Source: JAXMEQ01 sp046348225 (lineage in GTDB: Bacteria > Pseudomonadota > Gammaproteobacteria > Burkholderiales > Burkholderiaceae_C). Taken from it: a DNA stretch of 64,000 bases. This document shows, in pieces, positions 31,831-41,724 of the stretch. The position numbers and the translations under genes were made by a program. The first letter of the stretch is position 1; each line of letters begins with the position of its first letter. The DNA lies in NCBI GenBank assembly GCA_046348225.1, contig JAXMEQ010000013.1, positions 1-64,000 on the forward strand, read 5' to 3'. The notes beneath the pieces were generated by a model. The model did no database searches and had not been told where the DNA came from. It was given only the letters and a program-made list of their open reading frames with translations.

Positions 31831-33084
31831 ATGGCAGAAATCAAGAACTACACCCTGAACTTCGGGCCGCAGCACCCGGCAGCGCACGGCGTGCTGCGGC
31901 TGGTGCTGGAGCTGGACGGCGAAGTAATCCAGCGTGCCGACCCGCACATCGGCCTGCTGCACCGCGCCACCGAAAAGCTGGCCGAGAGCAAGACCTACAT
32001 CCAGTCGCTGCCCTACATGGACCGGCTGGACTACGTGTCGATGATGTGCAACGAACATGCCTACTGCCTGGCCATCGAGAAGATGCTGGGCATCGAGGTG
32101 CCCGAGCGTGCGCAGTACATCCGCGTCATGTTCGCCGAGATCACGCGGCTGTTGAACCACCTGTTGTGGCTGGGCGCGCACGGCCTGGACTGTGGCGCGA
32201 TGAACATGCTGATCTACTGCTTCCGCGAGCGGGAAGACCTGTTCGACATGTACGAAGCGGTGTCCGGTGCGCGCATGCACGCGGCGTACTTCCGCCCCGG
32301 TGGTGTCTACCGCGACCTGCCGGACAGCATGCCCCAGTACAAGGTCAGCAAGGTCAAGAACGAGCGTGCCATCCGCCAGCTCAACGAGAACCGCCAGGGC
32401 TCACTGCTGGACTTCATTGAGGACTTCACGAAGCGTTTCCCGCACTATGTGGACGAGTACGAAACGCTGTTGACCGACAACCGCATCTGGAAACAGCGCA
32501 CTGTGGGCATCGGCGTGGTCACGCCGGAGCGCGCGCTCAACCTGGGCTTCACCGGCGCCATGCTGCGCGGCTCGGGCATTGCCTGGGACCTGCGCAAGAC
32601 GCAGCCGTACGACGTGTACGACCGCATGGACTTTGACATCCCCGTGGGCAAGACCGGCGACTGCTACGACCGCTACCTCGTGCGGGTGGAAGAGCTGCGC
32701 CAGTCCAACCGCATCATCAAGCAATGCGTGGACTGGCTGCGCGCCAACCCCGGGCCGGTGATCACCGACAACCACAAGGTGGCGGCACCCTCGCGCGAGG
32801 CCATGAAGTCCAACATGGAAGAGCTGATCCACCACTTCAAGCTCTTCACCGAAGGCTTCCATGTGCCGGAGGGCGAGGCCTACGCTGCGGTGGAGCATCC
32901 GAAGGGTGAGTTCGGCATCTATCTGGTGAGCGATGGTGCCAACAAGCCGTACCGCCTGAAGATCCGCGCCCCCGGCTTCCCGCACCTGGCGGCGCTGGAC
33001 GAGATGGGCCGCGGGCACATGATCGCCGACGCCGTGGCCATTATTGGAACCATGGACATTGTGTTTGGGGAAATCGACCGATGA
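31831..33084 (+). CDS. nuoD: NADH-quinone oxidoreductase subunit D
   Basis: A 417-aa subunit lining the quinone pocket, related to the large subunit of NiFe hydrogenases but without the metal-binding cysteines. Landmarks are FGPQHPAAHGVLRLVLELDGE at the N-terminus and PVGKTGDCYDRYLVRVEE in the middle, ending in HMIADAVAIIGTMDIVFGEIDR. Overlaps nuoE by 4 nt. Confidence 0.98.
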   Translation: MAEIKNYTLNFGPQHPAAHGVLRLVLELDGEVIQRADPHIGLLHRATEKLAESKTYIQSLPYMDRLDYVSMMCNEHAYCLAIEKMLGIEVPERAQYIRVMFAEITRLLNHLLWLGAHGLDCGAMNMLIYCFREREDLFDMYEAVSGARMHAAYFRPGGVYRDLPDSMPQYKVSKVKNERAIRQLNENRQGSLLDFIEDFTKRFPHYVDEYETLLTDNRIWKQRTVGIGVVTPERALNLGFTGAMLRGSGIAWDLRKTQPYDVYDRMDFDIPVGKTGDCYDRYLVRVEELRQSNRIIKQCVDWLRANPGPVITDNHKVAAPSREAMKSNMEELIHHFKLFTEGFHVPEGEAYAAVEHPKGEFGIYLVSDGANKPYRLKIRAPGFPHLAALDEMGRGHMIADAVAIIGTMDIVFGEIDR

Positions 33085-33572
33085 TTTCTGAATCCACCCG
33101 CCAGCGCTTCGACCGCGAAGTCGCCAAGTACCCTGCGGACCAGAAGCAGTCTGCCGTGATGGCGTGCCTGGCCATCGTGCAGCAGGAGCAGGGCCACGTG
33201 AGCATCGAGAGCGAGCGTCTCGTGGCCGACTACCTGGGCATGCCGCCGATTGCGGTTCACGAGGTCACCACTTTCTACAACATGTACAACCAGCAGCCCG
33301 TGGGCAAGTACAAGCTCAACGTCTGCACCAACCTGCCGTGCCAGCTGCGTGATGGCCAGAAGGCGCTGAACCACCTCTGTGAAAAGCTCGGCGTTGAAAT
33401 GGGCGGCACCACGGCCGATGGCCTGTTCACCGTGCAGCAAAGCGAATGCCTGGGCGCCTGCGCCGACTCGCCAGTGCTGCTGGTCAACGACCGCACCATG
33501 TGCAGCTTCATGAGCCAGGACAAGCTCGACCAGCTGATCGACGGCTTGAAGAACGCGGAAGGCCAGTCATGA
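33081..33572 (+). CDS. nuoE: NADH-quinone oxidoreductase subunit E
   Basis: A 163-aa NADH-dehydrogenase-module subunit with [2Fe-2S] cluster N1a. The ligands are C82 and C87 (VCTNLPC) and C123 and C127 (SECLGAC). Overlaps both nuoD and nuoF by ATGA. Confidence 0.97.
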   Translation: MISESTRQRFDREVAKYPADQKQSAVMACLAIVQQEQGHVSIESERLVADYLGMPPIAVHEVTTFYNMYNQQPVGKYKLNVCTNLPCQLRDGQKALNHLCEKLGVEMGGTTADGLFTVQQSECLGACADSPVLLVNDRTMCSFMSQDKLDQLIDGLKNAEGQS

Positions 33573-34921
33573 ACGCCGAACAAGTGCTGTCGCAGTTCCA
33601 GGCCACAGGGGTGCAAACCTGCTTTCACGGCCGTCACATCAACCCCCAGATCTATGCCGGCCTGGACGGCACCAACTGGCGCCTGAAGGACTACGAAGCG
33701 CGCGGCGGCTATCAGGCGCTGCGCAAGATCCTGCTGGGCGCTGACGGCGCCGAGCCGCTGACGCAGGACCAGGTGATTGCCACCGTCAAGGAGTCCGCAT
33801 TGCGGGGCCGCGGTGGCGCAGGTTTTCCGACCGGCCTGAAGTGGAGCTTCATGCCCCGGCAGTTCCCCGGACAGAAGTACCTGGTGTGCAACTCGGACGA
33901 AGGGGAGCCCGGCACCTGCAAGGACCGGGACATCCTGCAGTTCAACCCGCACATCGTCATCGAGGGCATGATCATCGCGGCCTACGCGATGGGCATCAGC
34001 GTGGGCTACAACTACATCCACGGCGAAATTTTCCAGACCTACGAGCGTTTCGAGGAAGCACTGGAGGAAGCGCGTGCTGCCGGTTACCTGGGCGACCGGA
34101 TCATGGGCAGCGGCTTCAGCTTCCAGCTGCATGCCGCGCACGGCTTTGGCGCTTACATCTGCGGCGAGGAAACCGCGCTGCTGGAGTCGCTGGAAGGCAA
34201 GAAGGGCCAGCCACGCTTCAAGCCGCCGTTCCCGGCCAGCTTCGGCCTGTACGGCAAGCCCACCACCATCAACAACACCGAAACCTTCGCGGCGGTCCCG
34301 TGGATCATCCGCAACGGTGGTCAGGCATACCTGGAAATCGGCAAGCCCAACAACGGTGGCACCAAGATCTATTCGGTCTCCGGTGATGTGGAGCTGCCCG
34401 GAAACTATGAAATCCCGCTGGGCACGCCGTTCAGCAAGCTGCTGGAACTGGCCGGCGGCGTGCGCAAGGGGCGCACGCTCAAGGCCGTGATCCCCGGTGG
34501 ATCATCGGCACCCGTCTTGCCTGCCGACATCATGATGGCGTGCACGATGGACTACGACTCCATCGCCAAGGCCGGCTCGATGCTGGGCTCCGGCGCCGTG
34601 ATCGTGATGGACGACACGCGCTGCATGGTCGAGTCCCTCAAGCGGCTGTCGTACTTCTACATGCACGAGTCCTGCGGCCAGTGCACGCCCTGCCGCGAAG
34701 GCACGGGCTGGCTCTGGCGTGTGGTGGACCGCATCCACAACGGCCAGGGCCGTCCGTCCGACATGGACCTGCTCAACTCGGTGGCCGACAACATCCAGGG
34801 CCGCACCATCTGTGCGCTCGGCGACGCGGCCGCCATGCCGGTGCGCGCCATGATCAAGCACTTCCGCCACGAATTCGAGGCGCTGATCAACAAGGCCCAA
34901 CAGCCGGCCGTGCAGGCCTGA
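33569..34921 (+). CDS. nuoF: NADH-quinone oxidoreductase subunit F
   Basis: A 450-aa subunit that binds NADH and FMN and holds [4Fe-4S] cluster N3. The nucleotide and flavin motifs are GRGGAGFPTGLKWSF and CNSDEGEPGTCKDRD; the cluster ligands are in ESCGQCTPCREGTGW and TICALGDAA. The ATG overlapping the nuoE stop was chosen; a longer open frame upstream is only nuoE in another phase. Confidence 0.98.
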   Translation: MNAEQVLSQFQATGVQTCFHGRHINPQIYAGLDGTNWRLKDYEARGGYQALRKILLGADGAEPLTQDQVIATVKESALRGRGGAGFPTGLKWSFMPRQFPGQKYLVCNSDEGEPGTCKDRDILQFNPHIVIEGMIIAAYAMGISVGYNYIHGEIFQTYERFEEALEEARAAGYLGDRIMGSGFSFQLHAAHGFGAYICGEETALLESLEGKKGQPRFKPPFPASFGLYGKPTTINNTETFAAVPWIIRNGGQAYLEIGKPNNGGTKIYSVSGDVELPGNYEIPLGTPFSKLLELAGGVRKGRTLKAVIPGGSSAPVLPADIMMACTMDYDSIAKAGSMLGSGAVIVMDDTRCMVESLKRLSYFYMHESCGQCTPCREGTGWLWRVVDRIHNGQGRPSDMDLLNSVADNIQGRTICALGDAAAMPVRAMIKHFRHEFEALINKAQQPAVQA

Positions 34922-34937
34922 GCCGCGGAAAAAGACT

Positions 34938-37070
34938 ATGGTTGAAATCGAACTCGACGGCAAGAAGGTGGAGATCCTTGAAGGCAGCATGATCATGCAT
35001 GCGGCCGACAAGGCGGGCACCTACATTCCGCACTTTTGCTACCACAAGAAATTGAGCATCGCGGCCAATTGCCGCATGTGCCTGGTGGACGTGGAGAAGG
35101 CGCCCAAGCCGATGCCCGCCTGCGCCACGCCCGTCACCCAGGGCATGATCGTTCGCACCAAGAGCGACAAGGCCATCAAGGCCCAGCAGTCGGTGATGGA
35201 GTTCCTGCTGATCAACCATCCGCTGGACTGCCCCATCTGTGACCAGGGCGGCGAATGCCAGCTGCAGGACCTGGCTGTCGGCTACGGCGGGTCGTCTTCC
35301 CGCTACCAGGAAGAGAAGCGCGTGGTGTTCCACAAGGATGTGGGCCCGCTCATCAGCATGGAAGAGATGAGCCGCTGCATCCACTGCACCCGCTGCGTGC
35401 GCTTCGGCCAGGAAGTCGCCGGCGTGATGGAGCTGGGCATGATCCATCGCGGCGAACATTCCGAGATCACCACCATCGTCAGCGACACGGTGGACTCCGA
35501 GCTGTCGGGCAACATGATCGACATCTGCCCCGTCGGCGCCCTCACGAGCAAGCCGTTCCGCTACAGCGCCCGGACCTGGGAGCTGGGCCGCCGCAAGTCG
35601 GTCAGCCCGCACGACTCCACGGGCGCCAACCTGGTGGTCCAGGTCAAGAACAACAAGGTCATGCGCGTGGTGCCGTTCGAGAACGAAGACGTCAATGAGT
35701 GCTGGCTGGCAGACCGTGACCGCTTCTCCTACGAAGCGCTGAACAGCGACGAGCGTCTCACCACGCCCATGCTCAAGCAGGGCGGTGAATGGAAGCCGGT
35801 CGACTGGCAGACGGCGCTGGAGTACGTGGCCAATGGCCTGCGCCAGATCAAGGCCGACCACGGTGCCCAGAGCATCGGCACGCTGGTCAGCCCCCACAGC
35901 ACGGTGGAAGAGTTGTACCTCGCCGGCGCGCTGGTGCGCGGCCTCGGCAGCGAAAACATCGACCATCGTCTGCGCAACGCCGAATTCACCCCGTCGGACA
36001 CTGCCCGCTGGCTTGGCACCTCCATCGCTTCCCTGTCCAGCCTGCAGCGCGTTCTCATCGTGGGTTCCAACCTGCGCAAGGACCATCCCCTGTTCGCGCA
36101 GCGCATCCGCCAGGCCGTGAAGAAGGGCTGCCAGGTCTCGGCGCTGAACGCCAGTGCCCGGGACTGGGCACTGCCCGTGGCCAACACCCTGCTGGCGGAC
36201 GCGTCCGTCTGGGTGCAGGCACTGGCCGATGTGGCGGCGGCGGTCGCGGCCGAAAAGGGTGTCACGGCACCGGCAGCCGGCCAGGCGAGCGCGGTGGCCG
36301 TGGTAATCGCCCGCTCCCTGCTGGGTGGTGAGCGCAAAGCCATCCTGCTGGGCAACGCGGCGGCCCACCACGCGCGGGCGTCAAGCCTGCTGGCGCTGGC
36401 CAACTGGATTGGCGAGCAGACCGGTGCCACCGTGGGGTACCTGACCGAAGCCGCCAACACGGTGGGCGCGCAGCTGGCGGGGGCGTTACCGGGCGCGGGT
36501 GGCCTGAACGCCGGCCAGATGCTGGGCGGTGCGCTGAAGGCCGTGCTGCTGCTCAACAACGAGCCCGCGCAGGATTCCGCCGCTGGTCGCGAGGCGTCAC
36601 GCCTGGCCCAGGCCCAGATGGTCGTCACGTTGAGCCCGTTCAAGGCGAACCTGGACATCAGCGACGTGTTGCTGCCGATTGCCCCCTTCACTGAAACCTC
36701 GGGCACCTTTGTCAATGCCGAGGGCCGTGTGCAGGGCTTCCACGCGGTGGTCAAGCCGCTGGGCGAGACGCGACCCGCCTGGAAGGTGTTGCGCGTGCTC
36801 GCCAACCTGCTGGGCTTGCCCGGTTTCGACTTCGAATCGTCGCAGGACGTACTGGCGGCGGCCCGGGGCGCGCAGGACGCCGGACAGCCTTTTGTGTCGC
36901 CCGCCAGCCTCGGCAACACCACCCGGGCGGCCGTTGACCTGCTGCCCGTGGCCGGCGAGCCGGTGGTGGCGTCCATCTACCAGCTGGACGGCCTGGTGCG
37001 CCGGGCGCCGGCCCTGCAGGCCACCGCCGATGCCCGGCAGGCCGTTCGTGGGGAAGAGGTGATCGCATGA
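34938..37070 (+). CDS. nuoG: NADH-quinone oxidoreductase subunit G
   Basis: A 710-aa subunit, shorter than the ~900-aa E. coli protein and in the range of the mitochondrial type. It has an N-terminal ferredoxin-like [2Fe-2S] domain (CYHKKLSIAANCRMCLV, then C in PMPACATPV), a His/Cys [4Fe-4S] site (HPLDCPICDQGGECQLQD), a further [4Fe-4S] site (RCIHCTRCVRFGQEV with ICPVGALTS), and a C-terminal molybdopterin-oxidoreductase-like domain without cofactor ligands. nuoH overlaps its end by 4 nt. Confidence 0.96.
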   Translation: MVEIELDGKKVEILEGSMIMHAADKAGTYIPHFCYHKKLSIAANCRMCLVDVEKAPKPMPACATPVTQGMIVRTKSDKAIKAQQSVMEFLLINHPLDCPICDQGGECQLQDLAVGYGGSSSRYQEEKRVVFHKDVGPLISMEEMSRCIHCTRCVRFGQEVAGVMELGMIHRGEHSEITTIVSDTVDSELSGNMIDICPVGALTSKPFRYSARTWELGRRKSVSPHDSTGANLVVQVKNNKVMRVVPFENEDVNECWLADRDRFSYEALNSDERLTTPMLKQGGEWKPVDWQTALEYVANGLRQIKADHGAQSIGTLVSPHSTVEELYLAGALVRGLGSENIDHRLRNAEFTPSDTARWLGTSIASLSSLQRVLIVGSNLRKDHPLFAQRIRQAVKKGCQVSALNASARDWALPVANTLLADASVWVQALADVAAAVAAEKGVTAPAAGQASAVAVVIARSLLGGERKAILLGNAAAHHARASSLLALANWIGEQTGATVGYLTEAANTVGAQLAGALPGAGGLNAGQMLGGALKAVLLLNNEPAQDSAAGREASRLAQAQMVVTLSPFKANLDISDVLLPIAPFTETSGTFVNAEGRVQGFHAVVKPLGETRPAWKVLRVLANLLGLPGFDFESSQDVLAAARGAQDAGQPFVSPASLGNTTRAAVDLLPVAGEPVVASIYQLDGLVRRAPALQATADARQAVRGEEVIA

Positions 37071-38143
37071 TTGACGCCCTCTACAACACGGGCCTGGGCC
37101 TCGTCGGTGCCGGCTGGTGGTCCAGCCTGGCTTGGCCCGTGATCTGGAACCTGATCAAGATTGTCGTGGTGGTGCTGCCCCTGATGGGTGCCGTGGCCTA
37201 CCTCACGCTGTGGGAGCGCAAGGCCATTGGCTTCACCCAGATCCGCCTGGGCCCCAATCGCATTGGTCCGTTGGGCCTGCTGCAGCCGATTGCCGATGCC
37301 CTGAAGCTGCTGACCAAGGAAATCATCCTGCCGACGGTGGCCAACAAGGGCCTGTTCCTGCTCGGCCCGATCATGACCATCATGCCGGCCCTGGCGGCCT
37401 GGGTGGTGATTCCGTTCGGCCCGGATGTCGCGCTGTCCAACATCAACGCCGGCCTGCTGTTCCTGATGGCCATCACCTCGCTGGAAGTCTATGGCGTGAT
37501 CATTGCCGGCTGGGCCTCGAACTCCAAGTACGCTTTCCTTGGCGCACTGCGGGCGTCGGCCCAGATGGTGAGCTATGAAATCGCCATGGGCTTCTGCTTT
37601 GTGGTGGTGCTCATGGTGTCGGCCAGTCTCAACATGACCGACATCGTGATGGGGCAGGGCAAGGGCCAGTTTGCCGACATGGGGCTGGGCATCCTCTCCT
37701 GGAACTGGCTGCCGCTGCTGCCGATCTTCGTCGTGTATTTCATCTCGGGTCTGGCTGAAACCAACCGCCATCCGTTTGACGTGGTGGAAGGCGAGTCCGA
37801 AATCGTCGCCGGTCACATGATCGAGTACTCGGGCATGAGCTTTGCCATGTTCTTCCTGGCCGAGTACGCCAACATGTGGCTGGTCTCGATTCTGGCCGTC
37901 ATCATGTTCCTGGGCGGCTGGTTGCCGCCGTTTGAATTCCTCTCGTTCATCCCGGGCTGGATCTGGCTGGGCATCAAGACCTTCTGCGTGGTCACGATGT
38001 TCCTGTGGGTCCGCTCGACCTTCCCGCGCTACCGCTATGACCAGATCATGCGTCTGGGCTGGAAGATTTTCATCCCCGTCACGCTGGTGTGGCTGGTGGT
38101 GATCGGCCTGTGGATGCAGACCCCATTCAACATCTGGAAATAA
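37067..38143 (+). CDS. nuoH: NADH-quinone oxidoreductase subunit H
   Basis: A 358-aa membrane subunit with about eight helices at the junction of the two arms. Landmarks are YLTLWERKAIGFTQIRLGPNRIGPLGLLQP, the acidic loop SGLAETNRHPFDVVEGESEIVAG that shapes the quinone channel, and RSTFPRYRYDQIMRLGWK. nuoI follows after 3 nt. Confidence 0.98.
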   Translation: MIDALYNTGLGLVGAGWWSSLAWPVIWNLIKIVVVVLPLMGAVAYLTLWERKAIGFTQIRLGPNRIGPLGLLQPIADALKLLTKEIILPTVANKGLFLLGPIMTIMPALAAWVVIPFGPDVALSNINAGLLFLMAITSLEVYGVIIAGWASNSKYAFLGALRASAQMVSYEIAMGFCFVVVLMVSASLNMTDIVMGQGKGQFADMGLGILSWNWLPLLPIFVVYFISGLAETNRHPFDVVEGESEIVAGHMIEYSGMSFAMFFLAEYANMWLVSILAVIMFLGGWLPPFEFLSFIPGWIWLGIKTFCVVTMFLWVRSTFPRYRYDQIMRLGWKIFIPVTLVWLVVIGLWMQTPFNIWK

Positions 38144-38146
38144 GCC

Positions 38147-38656
38147 ATGAGCAACGCCGTTTCAGCCCCGTTCTCGCTCAAGGACTTCCTGTCCAGCTTC
38201 ATGCTGGTCGAACTGTTCAAGGGGCTTGCCATCACCGGCAAGTACGCCTTCGCGCGCAAGATCACCGTCCAGTTCCCGGAAGAAAAAACGCCCATGTCAC
38301 CGCGCTTTCGCGGCCTGCACGCGCTGCGCCGCTATGAAAACGGTGAAGAGCGCTGCATCGCCTGCAAGCTGTGTGAAGCGGTCTGCCCGGCCATGGCGAT
38401 CACCATCGAGTCGGACGTGCGCGACGACGGTTCGCGCCGGACCACCCGCTACGACATTGACCTGACGAAGTGCATCTTCTGCGGCTTCTGCGAAGAAAGC
38501 TGCCCGGTCGACTCGATCGTGGAAACCCACATCCTCGAATACCACGGGGAAAAGCGCGGGGACCTGTATTTCACCAAGGACATGCTGCTGGCGGTCGGTG
38601 ACCGCTACGAGGGTGAAATCGCCGCTGCCAAGGCAGCCGACGCCCGTTACCGCTGA
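38147..38656 (+). CDS. nuoI: NADH-quinone oxidoreductase subunit I
   Basis: A 169-aa peripheral subunit with two [4Fe-4S] clusters (N6a, N6b): CIACKLCEAVCPAMAI and CIFCGFCEESCPVDSI. The N-terminal helix (residues ~8-30) anchors it to the membrane arm. A 49-nt gap to nuoJ follows, the longest inside the operon. Confidence 0.98.
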   Translation: MSNAVSAPFSLKDFLSSFMLVELFKGLAITGKYAFARKITVQFPEEKTPMSPRFRGLHALRRYENGEERCIACKLCEAVCPAMAITIESDVRDDGSRRTTRYDIDLTKCIFCGFCEESCPVDSIVETHILEYHGEKRGDLYFTKDMLLAVGDRYEGEIAAAKAADARYR

Positions 38657-38705
38657 GTCAACCCGCACCAAGAAGACGGCGCAGCCCCACGAAAAGAAAC
38701 GCCCC

Positions 38706-39374
38706 ATGGACGTCAAGACTGGTCTTTTTTATCTGTTCTCGGCCGTGCTGCTGTTCGCAGCCTTCCGGGTCATTACCGCCCGCAACCCGGTGTACGCGGC
38801 CCTGTACCTCGTGCTGGCATTCTTCCAGGCATCCGCCGTCTGGATCCTGCTGAAGGCCGAGTTCCTGGCCATCACGCTGGTGCTGGTGTATGTCGGTGCG
38901 GTGATGGTGCTGTTCCTGTTCGTGGTGATGATGCTGGACATCAACCTGGACAGCATCCGCAAGGGCTTCTGGAAGCATTTCCCGCTGGCGGCGACCGTCG
39001 GCGCCCTGATCGCGCTGGAGATGGCGGCGGTGCTGATGGGGGGCTTCCGCGTGGCCGACGAACCCAAGGCCTCCGCCGCGGCGGCGCAGGTGGCGGGACA
39101 GGCTGTGACCCAGGTGTCCAACACCCGCGAACTCGGCAAGCTGCTCTATACCGAATACCTCTATCCGCTGCAGATCGCAGCCGTCATCCTGCTGGTGGCC
39201 ATGATCGCCGCCATTGCGCTGACGCTGCGCCAGCGCAAGGACAGCAAGCACATGGACCCTTCGCTGCAGGTACGCGTGAAGGCGCGCGACCGCCTGGAGA
39301 TCATCAAGCTCGCGCCCACCCGCGCCGCGCAACAGCCCGAGGCTGCCGGGCCCGCAGTGGAGAACAAGGCATGA
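38706..39374 (+). CDS. nuoJ: NADH-quinone oxidoreductase subunit J
   Basis: A 222-aa membrane subunit with five helices in its first 175 residues; the conserved third helix is LAITLVLVYVGAVMVLFLFVVMML. The hydrophilic tail (residues ~178-222) is longer than in many relatives. I start at MDVKTGLFYLFS; upstream in-frame codons overlap nuoI. Overlaps nuoK by 4 nt. Confidence 0.96.
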   Translation: MDVKTGLFYLFSAVLLFAAFRVITARNPVYAALYLVLAFFQASAVWILLKAEFLAITLVLVYVGAVMVLFLFVVMMLDINLDSIRKGFWKHFPLAATVGALIALEMAAVLMGGFRVADEPKASAAAAQVAGQAVTQVSNTRELGKLLYTEYLYPLQIAAVILLVAMIAAIALTLRQRKDSKHMDPSLQVRVKARDRLEIIKLAPTRAAQQPEAAGPAVENKA

Positions 39375-39679
39375 CGCTCACCCTTGGACATTTTCTTTCG
39401 CTGGGCGCGATGCTGTTCGCGCTGTCGGTGATCGGCATCTTCCTGAACCGCAAGAACCTCATCGTGCTGCTGATGGCCATTGAACTGATGCTGCTGGCGG
39501 TCAACATGAACTTCGTGGCGTTCTCCCACTACCTGGGCGACATGCATGGCCAGGTGTTCGTGTTCTTCATCCTCACGGTGGCGGCTGCTGAATCCGCCAT
39601 TGGCCTCGCCATCCTGGTGCTGCTGTTCCGCAACAAGTCCAACATCAACGTGGACGAGCTCAACACGCTGAAAGGCTAG
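39371..39679 (+). CDS. nuoK: NADH-quinone oxidoreductase subunit K
   Basis: A 102-aa membrane subunit with three helices. The conserved glutamates of the proton path are in LLMAIELMLLAVNMNFVAF and TVAAAESAIGLAILVLLFR. Overlaps nuoJ and precedes nuoL by 7 nt. Confidence 0.98.
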   Translation: MTLTLGHFLSLGAMLFALSVIGIFLNRKNLIVLLMAIELMLLAVNMNFVAFSHYLGDMHGQVFVFFILTVAAAESAIGLAILVLLFRNKSNINVDELNTLKG

Positions 39680-39686
39680 AACAACA

Positions 39687-41711
39687 ATGAGCTCTACCCT
39701 CAACGCTTCAACCCTGCTGGCCGTCCCGCTGGCCCCGCTGGCCGGTGCCGTGCTGGCCGGCATCTTTGGCACCACCTTCGGCGGCAACTGGATCGGCCGC
39801 CGCCTGGCCCACAGCCTGACGATTCTTGGGGTGCTGGTGGCCTTCATCCTGTCGGCCATGACGCTCAAGAGCGTGGCCCTGGACGGCGCGCGCTTCAACG
39901 AAACGCTCTACACCTGGATGGTGGTGGGCGGCCTGCGCATGGAAGTCGGCTTCCTCGTCGATGGCCTGACCGCCATGATGATGTGCGTGGTGACCTTTGT
40001 GTCGCTGATGGTGCACATTTACACCATTGGCTACATGGAAGACGACGACGGGTACAACCGCTTCTTTGCCTACATTTCGCTGTTCACGTTCTCGATGCTC
40101 ATGCTGGTCATGAGCAACAACTTCCTGCAGCTGTTCTTTGGCTGGGAAGCAGTGGGTCTGGTGTCGTACCTCCTGATCGGCTTCTGGTTCAACAAGCCGA
40201 CCGCCATTTTTGCCAACATGAAGGCGTTCCTCGTCAACCGGGTGGGCGACTTTGGCTTCATCCTCGGCATCGGGCTGATCGCTGCCTACGCTGGCACCCT
40301 GAACTACAGCGAAACGTTTGCCAAGGCGGGCGAACTGGGCAAGCTGGGCTTCCCCGGGACCGACTGGATGCTGGTCACTGTCATCTGCATCTGCCTGTTC
40401 ATCGGGGCCATGGGCAAGTCGGCCCAGTTCCCGCTGCATGTCTGGCTGCCGGATTCGATGGAAGGCCCGACGCCGATCTCCGCGCTGATCCATGCCGCCA
40501 CCATGGTGACGGCCGGGATTTTCATGGTGGCGCGCATGTCGCCGCTGTTCGAGCTGAGCGACACGGCCCTGAGCTTCATCCTGGTGGTCGGCGCCATCAC
40601 GGCCCTGTTCATGGGCTTCCTGGGCATCATCCAGAACGACATCAAGCGGGTGGTCGCCTATTCGACGCTTTCGCAGCTCGGCTACATGACCGTGGCACTC
40701 GGTGCCTCGGCCTATTCGGTGGCCGTGTTCCACCTCATGACGCATGCCTTCTTCAAGGCACTGCTGTTCCTGGCGGCGGGCTCCGTCATCATGGGCATGC
40801 ACCACAACCAGGACATTCGCTGGATGGGTGGCGTGCGCAAATACATGCCCATCACCTGGATCACCTCGCTGCTGGGCTCGCTGGCCCTGATCGGCACGCC
40901 GCTGTTTGCGGGCTTCTATTCGAAAGACAGCATCATCGAGGCCGTGGCAGAAAGTCACCTCGCGGGCGCCGGATTCGCCCACTTCGCCGTGCTGGCAGGC
41001 GTATTTGTGACGGCCTTCTATTCGTTCCGCATGTATTTCCTGGTGTTCCACGGCAAGGAGCGGTTCGACCAGAACCCGGACGCGCACCACGCCCATGACG
41101 ACCACGGGCATGGCCATGACGACCACCATGAGCCGCACGAGTCACCCTGGGTGGTGACGGCGCCATTGCTGCTGCTGGCCATCCCGTCAGTGGTGATCGG
41201 TTTCATGACCATCCAGCCGTTGCTGTTTGGCGACTTTTTCAAGGACGCCATTTTCGTCAACGCGGAAAAGCACCACGCGATGGAAGAACTCGGCAAGCTG
41301 TTCCACGGGCCGGTGCAGATGGCGGTGCATGCGTTCAGTACCGCGCCGTTCTGGCTGGCACTCGCCGGTGTGGCGCTGGCCTACTACATGTACATGGTCA
41401 ATCCGGCGCTGCCGGCGGCCATGAAGGCGCGCGTCCAGCCGCTGTATACGCTGCTCGAGAACAAGTACTACATGGACTGGATCAACGAAAACATCCTGGC
41501 CCGCGGCGCGCGCGCGCTCGGCACCGGCCTGTGGAAGGGCGGCGACCAGGCCATGATCGACGGCGCCATCGTCAACGGGTCCTGGAAACTGGTGGGCTGG
41601 GTGTCGGGCCTGGTGCGCTGGGCGCAGTCAGGCTACCTGTACCACTACGCCTTTGTGATGATCGTCGGTGTGTTTGTGCTGATGACGTACTTCGTGTGGT
41701 TCAACAAGTAG
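39687..41711 (+). CDS. nuoL: NADH-quinone oxidoreductase subunit L
   Basis: A 674-aa antiporter-like proton-pumping subunit at the far end of the membrane arm. It has about 16 helices, the long lateral helix at the C-terminus, and core motifs ELFFGWEAVGLVSYLL-type and WLPDSMEGPTPISALIHAATMVTAG. A histidine-rich loop (nine His in 18 residues) lies at about residues 465-483, between membrane segments. Confidence 0.97.
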   Translation: MSSTLNASTLLAVPLAPLAGAVLAGIFGTTFGGNWIGRRLAHSLTILGVLVAFILSAMTLKSVALDGARFNETLYTWMVVGGLRMEVGFLVDGLTAMMMCVVTFVSLMVHIYTIGYMEDDDGYNRFFAYISLFTFSMLMLVMSNNFLQLFFGWEAVGLVSYLLIGFWFNKPTAIFANMKAFLVNRVGDFGFILGIGLIAAYAGTLNYSETFAKAGELGKLGFPGTDWMLVTVICICLFIGAMGKSAQFPLHVWLPDSMEGPTPISALIHAATMVTAGIFMVARMSPLFELSDTALSFILVVGAITALFMGFLGIIQNDIKRVVAYSTLSQLGYMTVALGASAYSVAVFHLMTHAFFKALLFLAAGSVIMGMHHNQDIRWMGGVRKYMPITWITSLLGSLALIGTPLFAGFYSKDSIIEAVAESHLAGAGFAHFAVLAGVFVTAFYSFRMYFLVFHGKERFDQNPDAHHAHDDHGHGHDDHHEPHESPWVVTAPLLLLAIPSVVIGFMTIQPLLFGDFFKDAIFVNAEKHHAMEELGKLFHGPVQMAVHAFSTAPFWLALAGVALAYYMYMVNPALPAAMKARVQPLYTLLENKYYMDWINENILARGARALGTGLWKGGDQAMIDGAIVNGSWKLVGWVSGLVRWAQSGYLYHYAFVMIVGVFVLMTYFVWFNK

Positions 41712-41724
41712 GAGAAGAACAAAA

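Noticed and set aside
30106..32280. A 724-codon open frame antisense to tRNA-Leu, nuoA, nuoB, nuoC and part of nuoD
   Set aside because: It crosses a tRNA and several conserved genes; no domain is visible.
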